Shown here one piece after another: positions 46,374 to 58,733 of a stretch of DNA of 64,000 bases. The stretch is from Certhia americana. Lineage: Eukaryota > Chordata > Aves > Passeriformes > Certhiidae. Position 1 is the first letter of the stretch, and every line of letters starts with the position of its first letter. Under the pieces are notes generated by a model. It was not told the origin of the DNA. It worked only from the letters and a program-made list of their open reading frames with translations, and did no database searches. The stretch is from contig CM031857.1 of assembly GCA_018697195.1 (NCBI GenBank), forward strand, positions 57,776,491 to 57,840,490, given 5' to 3'. The position numbers were made by a program, and so were the translations under genes.

Positions 46374-48444
46374 TCCTTATCCCACTGACTCCTCACAGAT
46401 CTGGCAAATTCCTGTATTAAAACTTATGGTTAACTTGATTTTTTTAGTTAGGTGTAAGATGAGTTCTTTAAAACAAATAAAGCACTGGGCAATGAACATA
46501 GAAGCATTGCATATTTGAGATGGAATTAAAATTGCAATATTAAATATGCATAACTATAACGACTTCATTATATTCAATGCTATTCCTGACCATTGAATGG
46601 GCATGAATTTGAGGAGGTGTTTTTTAGAGGATTTAGAAACACCACAGATTCACAAGGGATGGAAGATATATGTGCATGTGAGTAACACAGACATAATTTT
46701 GTTAGTTCTTCATTTGAACACTCAACTTTTCAACCTTAATATTCTTTTAAGGTAGATCTCATTGGGAATTTAATTTACATCTGATTTGATGTAAACAAAT
46801 TTGATGGTAATTTTGTAGATGAAAACAGATTTTAAAAACTAAACAGCATAGCTGAAAGAAACATTTGTAAGAAATTCTATTCTCAATGCAAATACGACAG
46901 TTTTTAGTGAACTGAAATTGGAAAATACAAATAAACAGTTACGTGTTCGTAGTGTGTGAATATCTTACATATCACTATATGTCTTATTCTATGTCTTCGT
47001 ATTAATTTTGAAAGGGCTTTTTTTTTTAGACAGGTAGAACTTAATTGTTTTACTAGAGATATGTAGGTATTAAATAATTGGAATAGTCATGCATAATTCA
47101 AATAATCACTTCCAGTAAATACTTAGTCTGATAAATATCTGATGGAAATGCAGATTGAATATGTTTTCCTGATATAAGAATTTTTTAAATTTTGAATTTG
47201 TAGACTGTTGTGTTAATTTGCATAACTGTATAACTCTAACAGCAGGTTACGGTTGATGACTTGGACTATGATGCTACCTAATGCAAAATGACCCATTTCT
47301 TACTTCAGCTTGAAGGCAGAATAATGGTATTCAAAACTGCATCTATTGTGCAATTATAAAGATGAAAAGAAAATATCTTGAAATGCAGTAGCCAATTAAT
47401 ACTTATTTTTCCTTGTAGTAAATATAAATGCATGAATGGGGTACCACGAAGGTCTCTGCTACTGAAGTTCACGAAGACCTACTTTCTTTTTCTGAATAAA
47501 ATCTTATATGACCATCAAATAACAGTGTTTCAATAACTTTCTGGAGTTTGCTGAGCAACACTGACAATATCTGTTACATGTGGTTTGTTTTCTCTCTCTC
47601 ATACACTTATCCTCTTCCCAGGAGGAGTAACTGAACAGACAGGATAAAAAATGCATTTGATAAGACATACTGTTCCATCTTAAATGAAGTCAATATATTT
47701 ATGATAGAAAATGCAAGATCCTGAATTTCAAATAATATATTATTTGGTTTAAAAGGGCCCCAGTTCCTGTGGCAGGTCACAGTGTCAAACTACCACCCAT
47801 CCCTCAGAATGTTGCTTCTCCCACGAGTAAATCTTTACCCCATGGTAAAGGTTTTTCTGTGCTTAGGGATTAGAACCTCAGAGTTTCAGCTACACAATAC
47901 AGACAGCTTTAGAGTATCACAGAAAAAAGGATTCCTTGTTGTTTATGGCAGAAAAAATGCTTAAAAAGAAACACATACACCTTCTGGTATTTCTGCATCT
48001 ATTACCTAATGATGGACCTTCTCCAATTTTATCAGCCTGCAAGGCTCTTTTTGCTGCTGACTTGCCTTTAATCACCATTCCTACCCTCCTGTTCACCTTG
48101 CTTTTAATGTCTCAGACTAAGAAGTACCTTTTCCTTCTTCACACTATAATGAAAATGCTAGAAAATAAGGTTCATTGTTTTTAAGCGTATGTTTAGTCCT
48201 GAATGAGGAAAGTGAGGCAGAGGAGACAAAGAAGAAGAAGAAGAAGATGAGGAAGGGGTTTCTTTCACAACTGACTGCCCTAATAGAATTTTATTAAAAT
48301 GGCTGTGGGGAAATTTCAAGATATAGAGCAGAATGGACTAGGGGGATAAATAGAGGGCTAGGCAGTGAACAGAAAAGTGTAGGAAAAATGAGGATTTGCA
48401 TTTCCTTGGTGCATAATTGATAGGAACATGTACTTATTGTGTAT
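46374..48444. other. Unique AT-rich stretch, no gene seen
   Basis: No recognisable gene. A GAA microsatellite lies at 48228-48247. The frames at 47782-47964 and 47936-48184 are featureless. Confidence 0.5.
48228..48247. repeat. (AAG)6 microsatellite
   Basis: AAAGAAGAAGAAGAAGAAGA, followed by degenerate GATGAGGAAG. Confidence 0.9.
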
Positions 48445-48467
48445 TGTGGGAGTTTCCCACTCCCACA
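48445..48467. repeat. Perfect 8-bp stem-loop
   Basis: TGTGGGAG (48445-48452) and CTCCCACA (48460-48467) around TTTCCCA; the loop itself repeats part of the arm. Confidence 0.92.
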
Positions 48468-48790
48468 TGTCTCTTCCTGACAGGGGAGGCTTTTTAGAAA
48501 GTCCTTGTTAAGAAGAAAGCGAACTGGCCTTTCTCTCGGTCTTCAGGTTTCTGTAGTTTCAGCATACCAGGCTTAACACCAGCCTGGCACACAGGAGAAA
48601 AACATCAAAATGGCCACAAACACACAGGTTAAAGCTCTCTTAAAGATTATTCACCCAATTATCACCAAGAAGGAACATTATTTCTCTTTGTCGTCCAATA
48701 GCTAACTATAATTTTATTCACATGGTTCTACACTGCAGCAAATTCTAATCAATAGCCTTGTGACCCTAACACTGCAGAATATGGGGCAGG
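48468..48790. other. Possible interspersed-repeat segment
   Basis: The sequence just after the hairpin (GACAGGGGAGGC, GCGAACTGGCC, TCTCTCGGTC, GGCCACAAACACACAGG) is richer in GC and CpG than its surroundings. On the minus strand it has an AATAAAATTA signal and GTGGCCATTTTGATG. This suggests an old transposon or LTR, but I cannot name one. Limits are approximate. Confidence 0.22.
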
Positions 48791-49439
48791 TGAGGAAGGA
48801 AGAAGGTGATTAAAAATGATAAAGATGAAGATCTAAATCATAAAGATGGAGGATCCTTCATCTTGCCTTCATCTATTTACCATCCTAAAAACCCCAGAAA
48901 TCTAAAATTCTCACGCTGTGATAAACTACACATTATGCTACTATCTAATTTATATTCTTGAAAGTTCTGCTACATCCCAGAGCCTAGGAAGACTTTTCCA
49001 TGGATGAAGGTTAAAAACAGTGTTTGCCAGGGGGTTTGGATCCCTGAAAACATGCAGAGAAATACTTCTCAGTATTTTAGACTCCAACATGTATGTCATC
49101 ATGAAAAAAAAAACAACCCCACAAATCATGAAAGTTCAAAGGCCATATAAAAATTCTATTATGGCTTTGCAGATCTAAATATTCTAAATAGAATTGGAAG
49201 CATTAGTTAAATTTAGATTGTTTTAATGACTAAGGCAAGATTTCAGTGACTTTTGAAACCTCCATTTTTGAAACTGATAATGTAAAGATGAACCAGAGGT
49301 GCTGAACCACTTTATTATCCATATTTCTTGCCTAGGTGAGTAGATACTAAAATTTTCTGGAAAATTCTGAGAATTGCATTAGGTCTTTGGTGCAGTTGTC
49401 AGGAAACTCAGGGAAGATAACAATTTGTAGTAAGATGGT

Positions 49440-49503
49440 CTCCTATAGTATTTCCACTATACTATATTCTCCTATAGTATTTCCACTCCTATAGTTTTTC
49501 CCA
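49440..49503. repeat. CTCCTATAGTATTTCCACT repeat, 2.8 copies
   Basis: Exact copies at 49440-49458 and 49469-49487, separated by ATACTATATT, followed directly by a degenerate third copy (CCTATAGTTTTTCCCA). Confidence 0.93.
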
Positions 49504-49752
49504 CAGGACAGAGTGGGAAAAAGTTGTGTTCCAAGTATTTATTTCTTTTTAAGCACAATTACCGTTGTATTTAATGGAGAAGCAGAACTGTAAAGCCGTC
49601 AGGAAATGCTGTGGCAACAACGTTTCTTGAAGGAACATATTAAATAGTAATGATGTCAAACATCTGAAAGAGTGAGTAGACCTTGCAAGCAGTGTTTTCT
49701 AGTCATAGGAAATTAAAAAGGAGTTTGGAATGTTGCCAGTTGACTGACTATT

Positions 49753-49766
49753 GGGGGGGGGGGGGG
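49753..49766 (+). repeat. G14 homopolymer
   Basis: Fourteen consecutive G in an otherwise AT-rich context. Homopolymers of G are prone to sequencing and length error; intermolecular quadruplex formation is conceivable. Confidence 0.9.
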
Positions 49767-52412
49767 AAGACCCATAGTAAGCAACAGTTGTACTTACAAT
49801 ATTTGCTGAAACTGACACACATTAAATAATAATGAAAGCAGCCATTTAAAAATGCTGGCAGCTTATATGGAACAGCTGAGCTGAAGAAACTGTGAAAAGG
49901 ATAAAAAAACTCAAACTGGTATGTAGCCAATGTGCTGTCAAAAACTAAAAAGCTCCATTGGAGATTAAACTGTGAGATAACTTCAGACAAGTATTCATAA
50001 AACAAATAGTTTGAAAGAAACAATGTTAATTCTTAGATTGTGCAAGTGAAAAATCTTCACGATTAAAGTGATATCTTCAAAGAAGATTTACTAAGTAGAA
50101 TACTAGTGTTTTTTATTTGCTTGCAATTTTTTAATTAAGAAAAATTGTGGGCATTGAAAAACCGACATTTGTCAAAAAACTAAAATATAGCATGACTACA
50201 ATTTTGTACAAGAATCCTATATAAAAATAATTTTTAAATTATGTAAGACAATAAATTTCCTTTAGCCAAGAAGACCTTGTTATTGCTGCAACAAAGAACT
50301 TAAAACCTAATAACTAATGACATTGGGATCTTAGGTTTTCTTGAAAGAATTAAAAGAGAATTCCAAGTAACAGGACAGCTGGGGATATTTTAAAAGACAA
50401 GCAATGCAGGTATGGAATAGGTGTTATATTTTTTAGTTTGTTATTCTATATATATTTGGCAAATATTGGATTATCACAGCCATTGGGTGGGGGAAAGGTC
50501 TCATTTTCAATGTTAAAATAAGGTCAGATAAATCTGTTAATTTCACTGGGGCTTGATTGATAACAACACAGCTTGAGACCATTATTAAGCCTTATGAAAA
50601 ATACACTCGGTCAAAATGGAAATGAGGGCTTGAAATGAGCATTTTGAAACTGAAGTTTCAAGCAACTCTTGGATCCTCTCAACCCCTTCTCTGCTGTTGT
50701 ATAGAAATGGAAGTCCCTAAATTTAGACAGTACTTTAAAGGCAATTGACTGTTCCCCAGTAGCTTCATGTTCTGTTCTGGACACATCCCCATCCTGGTAT
50801 GTTCCTCAGCCTCACAATTCAGCACCTGAGCACTTGTTCTCTCAGTGCCTGTGCTAAATTTTAGAAAGCTGAGGAATGTTTCTGACTCTAGGAGAGACCT
50901 TACTTCCACTAAGACTTCTGTCAGTGGCATTGCTTGCATGTCCTTGTAAGTAGATAATTTAAAAATTTTTTGATTATAGAGAGAAAAACCCAAAAGGGAT
51001 CACTCAGCTAAGAAGATTCTTAGATTCCAAGCTTAGGTCTGGCAGAAACCTGCCTGCATGTTAATATGTATGTGTGTAAACAAAAATATGCTTACAAGAA
51101 GCTCCGCCTGTGGTGTCAGTTCGGTAGGAGGACCCCAAAGGGAGATAATGCAGATAAATCTGAATAGGCAGAGCACATGATTTGAGATACTCTGCATTAC
51201 AAAGCCTAGAAAATCAGCCCAAGGTCACCTAGCATGACTAATGGGACGTTCTCAGCATTGCTTGAACCTCTGTCTTTGCAGGAAGTCAAGGACAATGTCC
51301 TTTAAGTGCTTATCTATTATGAAAACTTGTTGTGTACATCTTTCTTTCCTCATAATAATATGATACATAAACCAAAGAGCATGAAAAATATTTCTGTGTT
51401 CAAATTGTCTGCTAGAAGCCAAACTGTCTCTGAAAACCTTAAAATTACTCACAAAAACTTCTGAAGGTTATGACAGACCTCCTGCTTCTTTGTTCTTGGT
51501 GGTGGTAAAAGCTGGATCCATGCCCAGTGCAGGGAACATAGTGTAAATAGCGTTGCTGCAGATTGCTACTGGTTTGTTCAAAACATCAGATGGTGAGAAT
51601 ATGTTATTATCAACAAGCTGTTTACTGGCCAATCAATTACGAACTCTGATGGAGCACCAGGCATTTTATTGTAGGCTAGCCAAACGGATGGAGAAAACAT
51701 ATGTCAATCTCTCTGTTACTTTAAGGGGCAAATTCTTCTCTTTTGCATCAGTATGCTCTAAGGCCTCCCACAATGGAAGCACAATGATGTTAGTAGAGAA
51801 GGGTAGGATCTAAGGCAGTGTTGTGGGAATCACTAGGGTAATGCAGTTCTCAGATATCTGGGCAACTTTATGTCAACATACATTTGCATAATAAGAGTAC
51901 AGCTGAGGCATCTGTGAGTAGCCCTCCCCTCAAAAGGATTTTGAATGCATGAATTTGTCAGCCTGTGTGCAATATACACTCAGGAATTGTTGAATGGCTC
52001 TTATATTTGTGCTATTTCTTACAAGTAGTGAAGTCTTGAGTCTTTTATTCACCTTCCACTTATGTTTATTTTCCCCAAGTCTATAAAATAAACTAAGTCC
52101 ATTATCATCAATCCCAAACAGGAAAATGCTATCCAGAATCAGATACTGCCTGAGAAATTTTGAGTTTAAATAGAGAAAAATGTGTCTGTTTACTCACTGG
52201 ACCTTAATCAATAATATATAATTGAACTGAGATTTTTTTTTCACCCCTGCTGCTGGGAACTTCCTTCTCTATTTTTTCATAGGAGGTTTAATTCCAATAG
52301 GGAGCAGGATTCAGAGAAGAGAACAGAGTTCGTTATGATAATGAGAAGAGAAAAAGGCAACTTCCTTTGTAAAAATCTATGGTGATATTGAGAAGAAGTC
52401 TCTCTATATATG

Positions 52413-52459
<47 letters not shown>

Positions 52460-52469
52460 NNNNNNNNNN

Positions 52470-52516
<47 letters not shown>
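52413..52516. repeat. (GATA)n microsatellite interrupted by an assembly gap
   Basis: About 12 GATA units before and about 12 after a run of 10 N (52460-52469). The phase on the two sides and the true repeat number cannot be known. The frame across it encoding repeated Tyr-Leu-Ser-Ile is an artefact of the repeat. Confidence 0.97.
52460..52469. other. Assembly gap (10 N)
   Basis: Ten N inside the GATA repeat. A placeholder for collapsed repeat sequence of unknown size. Confidence 0.99.
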
Positions 52517-54695
52517 TCCTGTTCAAAGGGCACTAGGACAATGAGTAGAAGGTAGTGGTCTCATAAGTATGCAGTCATTTGATATGGCTGCTTGTGTCAC
52601 AGTATATCTGTGGCTCTCTGGCAGTATTGGCAGTGCAGGTTCTCACCTGCAGTGGGTATTTTTTTGGGTATTTTTTGCCACCATCTGTGAAGGTGAGCAG
52701 TAAGACACTCTGCAAGTTGTTCTTGAAAATATCAGGAAAAGAAAAAAGAATCTCTTCTGCAATGAACTTTTCACAAGAAACGGGACCACGGTTTGTCTAT
52801 ATTCAAAAGAAAGAAAGCCTACCTCCTGGGGAGATGATGAATTCTGGAAAAAAATTAAAAAACATAAAAACATACTTATTTTCCACTGAAGCATGTGGAT
52901 GGATGTGTCCTGCAATGAAAAATTTAAATCCTTGTTCAAAACATTTCTATTTTTTTTTTTTTAATGTTTTTTAATTTGAGCAAGAAGCAGCTATGATGCT
53001 AAGAGTTTCTCTTTTTTAATCATTCAAGATTGCCTAAAATGAGGCTGTATCTCTCCAGCACAGTTCTATTGGCTTTAAATGCCAGTGAGACCAAAAATAC
53101 TTGGCCCAGACAAGAGAAAAATCACTGCTACTTTAAGTACATATCCCCCACGGGTAAATATAAAATATGTACTTTGTCTCAATGAAATATTTTTCTTCAG
53201 AATTAAACTGATTACCTTCACTTAAATACATCTTGAGGAGGTGGGAAGATATGAAAATTATTGAGCTTCAAAATGCAATTTTCTCAAAAAGGAGAAGCAA
53301 AAGTAAATTTTAGTAATTTCTCTTTTAAACAAATACAATAAAATACATAATTCAAGTAGATCTAGTTGTGCTTATAAGCAACTGTCTGTTAACATATGCA
53401 AGCCATACTCTGTGATTTGTCAAAGAGGTGTTTCTTTCAAAGGAATATTTCCCAAAGGAATTGTTATAGGGATGGATGTATGTGTGTTGGGATTTCAGAA
53501 ACATATACAGTTTAAATACATGGAATAATATGAAATATGGGAAGGATGGAGACCAGAGCTGGATATCAGAAGCCAGCTTTGTGGAACTGTTCAGTGCTCT
53601 GAAAGATCTCATCCAGATTATCAGAGACTGAATGCTTAATGCAAAAGTTTTAGTGGGATCGTGCAGGCTGCCTCTTTCTGGATGGCTACATTTTCACTGG
53701 CATCAACATCTTCTTCAGACAAATTGGAACCTATAAAATCATTCAAGCATGAGGGATGGAAAAGTAGGGAGGTGGTGAAGGTTATTGGAGCAGGTTATTA
53801 AACAAGTGGTAACAGGACTCTGAAAGGATGGGAAGAGAAGGGACAGATAGTGGCACTTGCTCTACTGACAGCCCTAGAGACACAGAGGTGTTTAGAAGTT
53901 GGAAGAGAGAGATAGTTTGTGCTGCTGCTGAAAGCTGAGGAAGTGGCATTAACATTCCCAGACTATCAGTCACTTCAGAAGAATGTACAGGGCAGCTCTA
54001 GTGCTTGGGGTAATTATCTCTGCAGTAGCTGATGTTCTTTGAGACTTATTATCAAACAGAAGTTGGAACAGATTAGCATCTCTTCTTCTGCTACAAGAGT
54101 TTAAATAACAATTGATAGCTACTAGACATGCAAGATTTTAAAAGTGGGCTGCATAGTCTAAATTTCATTTATTCTTATCAGTACTATGACTTGGATAAAA
54201 TTTGAAGCACCTTGCAAAGGACAAGTTAACATATCTGCAAGTAGAAGATATCCCAGATAAAGCAGTAACTTCCACAATACAGAAGTGTAGAGCAGATATA
54301 GAAGCAAAACTTTGTTAGATAACATTACACATATCTGCTTTCCCTTTTTCAAGAGTTAGATGTTAATGTTATTGAGAGTCTTTCAAATTGAAATCAATGG
54401 GAGTTTCATTATTCACTTCAATAGGAGTGGGATGAAGTTCTAAATAGTAAATGGAGCAATGAAAATCTAAGAAAGCAAGAGGCATGCTAATGTGTGTTTT
54501 GTTTAAGAATTCTCAGTTTCATTGGCTCTGCTTAACAAGCAATTGAAAGCAATGTGCTTGAGGGGTGTGAAAACATATGTGCCTCATGGGAATGGAAGAC
54601 TATACACCTTTCTACTAATGTCAGATAGAAACAAAACTTGAGCGAAATAATTTAGCCTGCATGCAGAAGGTATTGGAACAAGTGTCTTCTGAAGG

Positions 54696-54723
54696 AAAAA
54701 AAAAAAAAAGAATAAAAATAAAG
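54696..54723. repeat. A14 run plus AATAAAAATAAA
   Basis: It looks like a poly(A) tail, but no retroposed body is recognisable upstream. Confidence 0.8.
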
Positions 54724-55323
54724 GTGCATTAAGTGTTGTTTGTGTTCTACCAGCTTGGAGTTTTTGGAACCATTAAATACAAATCAAATGAATAATTTAA
54801 TATTTTACACAGTATGAGCATCTTGCATCACTGAGTTTTTGGAACAGTATCACACAGAGAAAATGCAGTGGGTGCATGCCTTGCTGTTCTGTAATTCTAC
54901 TTTGTCCTTACTTCAATTATATTTAAAAGCAAATATTCTTCCTAGTTGTGAGTTGAATTTCATTTTGGTGAGCTAGTGGTTCGCTTTGTTTCTTGGTTTG
55001 TTTTGGTTTGTTTTTCTGTTTTAGAATTTCTGAGTATGAAAATACAGAGAACTGAGTGAATATTTCTAAGCTAAATGTAGACCTTTTCTCTGTTTATTTT
55101 TCCATTCAGGTTCATTGGTGCATAGACACTCTTTTACTTCACACTGGTACAGTGTATGAAACTTTGTAGCAAAGGTGTGTTTACAGATGCTTTGTCTGGC
55201 AACAGCCACCTCAGATCTCTCATTTCTCACAACCTATACACTCTTTCTGCTCTTTCTATTCCAATTTGCACAATATCTACCTTCACAGCTTCATTTGCCC
55301 TTCCTTTTGTCTTTGATATGTTG

Positions 55324-55370
55324 TTTTGCAAAGTCAAGGGTTTTGCAACAGTCAAGAGTTTTACAAAGAT
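55324..55370. repeat. Degenerate 18-bp tandem repeat (about 2.6 copies)
   Basis: TTTTGCAAAGTCAAGGG, TTTTGCAACAGTCAAGAG and TTTTACAAAG in a row. Confidence 0.8.
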
Positions 55371-56801
55371 AAGCTAGCCACTTTTTGTTATTTTCATAAG
55401 TGTCTGTCAAAGGATCCAAATGAAAGGTTCTTAATAGAACTTTGTGAAAAATTGCTTTTTTGTGAATATGTGAAGTCAATCTCCTTCTGGAAGTAGTTCT
55501 TCTAATTTCCAAGTTTTCATTACCTATTTGAGCATACTGGGATGTACACCAATTCCCCATGAACTGTGATTACTTGTGGAAGAAACCCAAATATTATGGG
55601 CCACAGAAGAGCTACAGAATAGTCTAACCAGGATCTGAGCAAGGCTTTGGACCTAGATAAAGCAGTGGGAGACATTTCTTGAAGAGGTCATTGGCTCAGT
55701 AGTGTGGATTTGAAACAGGCAGAACCAAAGACGTATTAGCTTATAGGATTGATGAATCAGTGATCAGTTCAACCAAACTCCAATCACAGTGTAAAGCTCA
55801 AACATTGTATTAAATGTTGCATTTCAATGAAATAAATATTGCATCAAAAAGTTTCTGAACCAGAAATTAAAAAGTATTGTTTTTCATAAAACATAGGAGA
55901 AAACGTCCAGAGAAAATTACATAAATACATAATACATAAATTTTAGAAATTATGAAAAATTGAATGCTAAAAACAATGTTCTTCTGCTAATCTTAATTTT
56001 TACAGAGGTTTTTGAATGATGATTCTTCAATCATCATATTAAAAATTATCTGTGTCTTTAAAATCTCTGTGGATAAATTACTATTTTCATCTCATTTATG
56101 CCATCAGTCTTGTGAAAGATTTTATTTGCACACATATGAGCATGCCTTCCAGCTTCAGGGCTAAGTCTATTAACCTACAGTTGAGATTATTTGAGTCAAG
56201 AACAAAACAAGAAACTCTGCCATGAATATTACTATTTTAAAGATCTCTAAACTGTTTCTATCTAAAAGTTCATCTGCCTATCTGCACATTTTATTTGCAA
56301 TAAATCACTACAGTTAAAAATACTGTATTTTACTAATCTCAATATTATTTTCTTTCTGCCTGCAAAGTGTATGAATCCCTTCATTGAGTAAGAGTTTAAG
56401 TAGGATCTTGCTGTGAAAATGGGAAAAATACTTTCATCTGGAGAAAATGGTGGAATTAATATTACTCTTATTACTCTTCTAGGACTTCTGAGTACTACTG
56501 TTTTAATCACTGAGACTTCTAAGTCAGCAACATGACTGACAGCAGGAAAAAAAGTCCTACCCTTTCTTCTTGCCCAATTTGACATTGAAACTCTCTTCTG
56601 TTCAACAAGCTTGATTTTTGGGTAAGAACAGTGTAAACTCTGTCAGCTGTAAGCACTGAACATGGTACTGAACTGAGGGTACCCACCCTCCTGGTCTGAA
56701 TAGCAGAGCAATCAGGTTTGTGTTTGCATCTTGCATTTATTTTTTCTCATGTTTCATCTTGTTTTCTGCCTGGCCAAGACTCTCACCTCCTTCTGTTGCA
56801 T

Positions 56802-57179
56802 CTATAGCCTGGCATTTTTCCTCTCAGCTGGAAGATAGTAACTACCTGTTGTGCAACTCACACTAAGGAATGATGTTTTGGCTTTTCTTTGCCTGTAGGT
56901 TCGGCTGTGTGTGCTATAAACTGCTGTTCTTCCAATATCATCACCTCGTGCCATTGGCCCCCTCAGCGGAGAGCACTCATCATCCTTCTGGGTCCTGAGC
57001 TTCACTATGGCTTGAATCAATGAACTTGACAAGTGAAAGGTGAGGAATACCATGGACTTAATGGATAAATAGATAACAAGTAGGCAGGAGTTGATCCAGT
57101 CTGACTTTTGAAATGTCTTGATCCAGCCAAAATGAAGGCAGGAGTAGAAAGGAGTGAAAGCTCTCAGCAATCTTTTCAA
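56802..57179 (-). other. Unexplained 125-codon frame opposite the exon-like segment
   Basis: Open from TTG at 57179 (not ATG) to a stop at 56802. The first half is hydrophobic. The second half is charged and protein-like (QKDDECSPLRGPMARGDDIG, then HSRTYRQRKAKTS) and uses CpG-containing codons. I do not recognise it, and the length is within chance expectation. It is listed because the composition change and the CpGs coincide with the splice-bounded segment on the other strand. Confidence 0.15.
56899..57039 (+). other. Exon-like 141-bp segment with good acceptor and donor
   Basis: It is preceded by a pyrimidine tract ending TTTTCTTTGCCTGTAG and followed by AAG then GTGAGG, a near-consensus donor. 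The segment is GC-richer than its flanks and contains several CpGs (TTCGGC, CTCGTG, CAGCGG). None of its three plus frames is fully open: the best is open for 40 codons and then hits TGA close to the donor. A noncoding RNA exon or a last coding segment is more likely than an internal coding exon. On the minus strand the same bases lie in a 125-codon open frame (next entry), so the coding strand, if any, is unclear. Confidence 0.25.
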
Positions 57180-58700
57180 AGAAAGTCATTGGGCAAGAAA
57201 GTACAGCACAGAGACTGAATTCATATGTAATTGGACTGGGAAAGATGACAGGGAAGTGAGCATGTGACTACAGCTTTCTTGAACCTGTTCATACTCTGGG
57301 GCCCTGCTGTAGTTGTTGCTGGCAGGAAGGAGAGGGGGGGCTGCAGCAGCAGAAAAGAACACGTGGTAGGATGTGTTTCAACCATATTTTTTTCACAAAG
57401 GCAGTAGTTTACTTTTCAGCTATTAGTCCAGCTAGTTGCTGTGGCAAGTGCCAATTCATTGTTAACAGAGGTAACAAGATGAATTACTCTGGGACTCAAA
57501 GTATCTGAAATAATAAAAGCTGTAAATTGTCTGACAGTCAGCATCCTGCTACCAGTATGAATTCTATCTTCTAAAGTGAGTTTAGCATTTATTGTTCAGC
57601 AGGTTATGATAAGGGTCTACATGGGATGTTTTGAAAGAATTCGATTAGCTTGTGTTGTGAGTTAACACCATTTGCATTGTAATGAAACATTCTTTCACCA
57701 AAGTGTTGAAGGAAAACAAACTAATTAGTTTTTTTGAACAGCACCTGATATTCATAGGGCCCAGTGGTGATGTTGGCTAAATGCCTGCATGACTGATGCC
57801 CCTTTCTTAGAACTGGCCAGCATTTTTCTGTCTGCAAATCTGAGAAAAACAAGCAAACAAAAATCCCCTCAGTCCCACTACAGCTTCTTAAAATGATACT
57901 AAGCCATTTTGATTAAATTGGCCATGCATCCCTGTCCTTCCTATCTCTGTATCTCTTTTTGATATATGAAATGTTATTTCATTTTTGCTGTTACAGACTG
58001 ACATTACTTTTCTTCCTCTATTATTTTGTGTTCTGTATAAAAACGATGACTCTTACCTTGTATCCCTCTATGATCCTCCATGCACTATTCTCTGTACTCC
58101 AGGAATCACCATGGCAGCAGAGTAGCTGCCAATAAGCTGCTCTCTCCTTTTTCCATGCAAGTGACCTCCAAATTGCTGACCAGTGAGAGAAAATAAGTTA
58201 CAACAAAAAATAAGTTGGCACAGGTTTGTTCCCTGCTGGGGTTTCTGGAAGCAGCACAATTGTACTTAGCCCTTTCCTTACTGTAGAAGGGCAGGTGCCA
58301 ACGTGCTCCACAATGGATAGAGCAGCAGAATAAATAAAGCCAAAATATTTTTTTAACCCCCCATAACAAGTTCTCACAAATGCAGCTCTCACATTTTTTC
58401 TAAGCAAAATTGTCATGCTAGATTTGGCTACTCCGTAAATATTTTACTATTTTTTCTCTGTAAATGCTTCTACCTTACAAGGTGGATATAGCTATAAACA
58501 TGATAACTAATGAAGAAATTGCCATAACTGTATTAATTTAACCATAGGGGAAGGTTTGTGGCCTGATCTGAACAGATATTTTTTGCACGTGTGACACTTG
58601 TTTTACATCTCCATGTTTCACTGCTTCAAAGCTGGAGTCTGAGCATTGAAGAAAGACATTTAAAAGCGCTATAGAAACACAGAGTTGTCCTGTGGCAGAT
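57180..58700. other. Unique AT-rich stretch, no gene seen
   Basis: No recognisable gene. A GC-richer part at 58080-58380 ends with AATAAATAAAGCC near 58331; overlapping minus frames there are unrecognised. It could be LTR debris, but no TATA or U5 could be matched. Confidence 0.45.
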
Positions 58701-58722
58701 CTGACCTAAGGCAGACGTGCAG

Positions 58723-58733
58723 CCGCCCCCTGG
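58723..58733 (-). promoter_or_regulatory. CTCF-like core motif
   Basis: CCGCCCCCTGG is the reverse complement of CCAGGGGGCGG and matches the invariant core of the CTCF site. The flanking GTGG side of the motif is not matched (CTCTG instead). It is one of very few CpG/GC-rich words in this AT-rich neighbourhood. Confidence 0.3.

Larger units (their letters stand above)
48791..52412. other. Unique AT-rich stretch, no gene seen
   Basis: No recognisable gene. It contains a tandem repeat (49440-49503) and a G14 run (49753-49766). The minus frame at 50679-50993 (104 codons) has a mixed composition but no recognised domain. Confidence 0.5.
52517..56898. other. Unique AT-rich stretch, no gene seen
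   Basis: No recognisable gene. The 131-codon plus frame at 52579-52974 has no domain; its end is homopolymeric Phe/Asn from a T run. An A14 run lies at 54696-54709 followed by AATAAAAATAAA. A short 18-bp-period repeat lies at 55324-55370. Confidence 0.5.

Noticed and set aside
52333..52533. Frame with repeated Tyr-Leu-Ser-Ile
   Set aside because: Translation of the GATA repeat across an N gap.
52579..52974. 131-codon plus-strand frame beside the GATA repeat
   Set aside because: No domain, ends in homopolymeric Phe from a T run, and no conserved features visible.
54696..54723. Possible poly(A) tail of a processed pseudogene
   Set aside because: No recognisable gene body or target duplication upstream.
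58068..58416. Possible LTR with AATAAATAAA
   Set aside because: No TATA box, terminal TG/CA or known LTR wording could be matched; left as unannotated GC-richer sequence.
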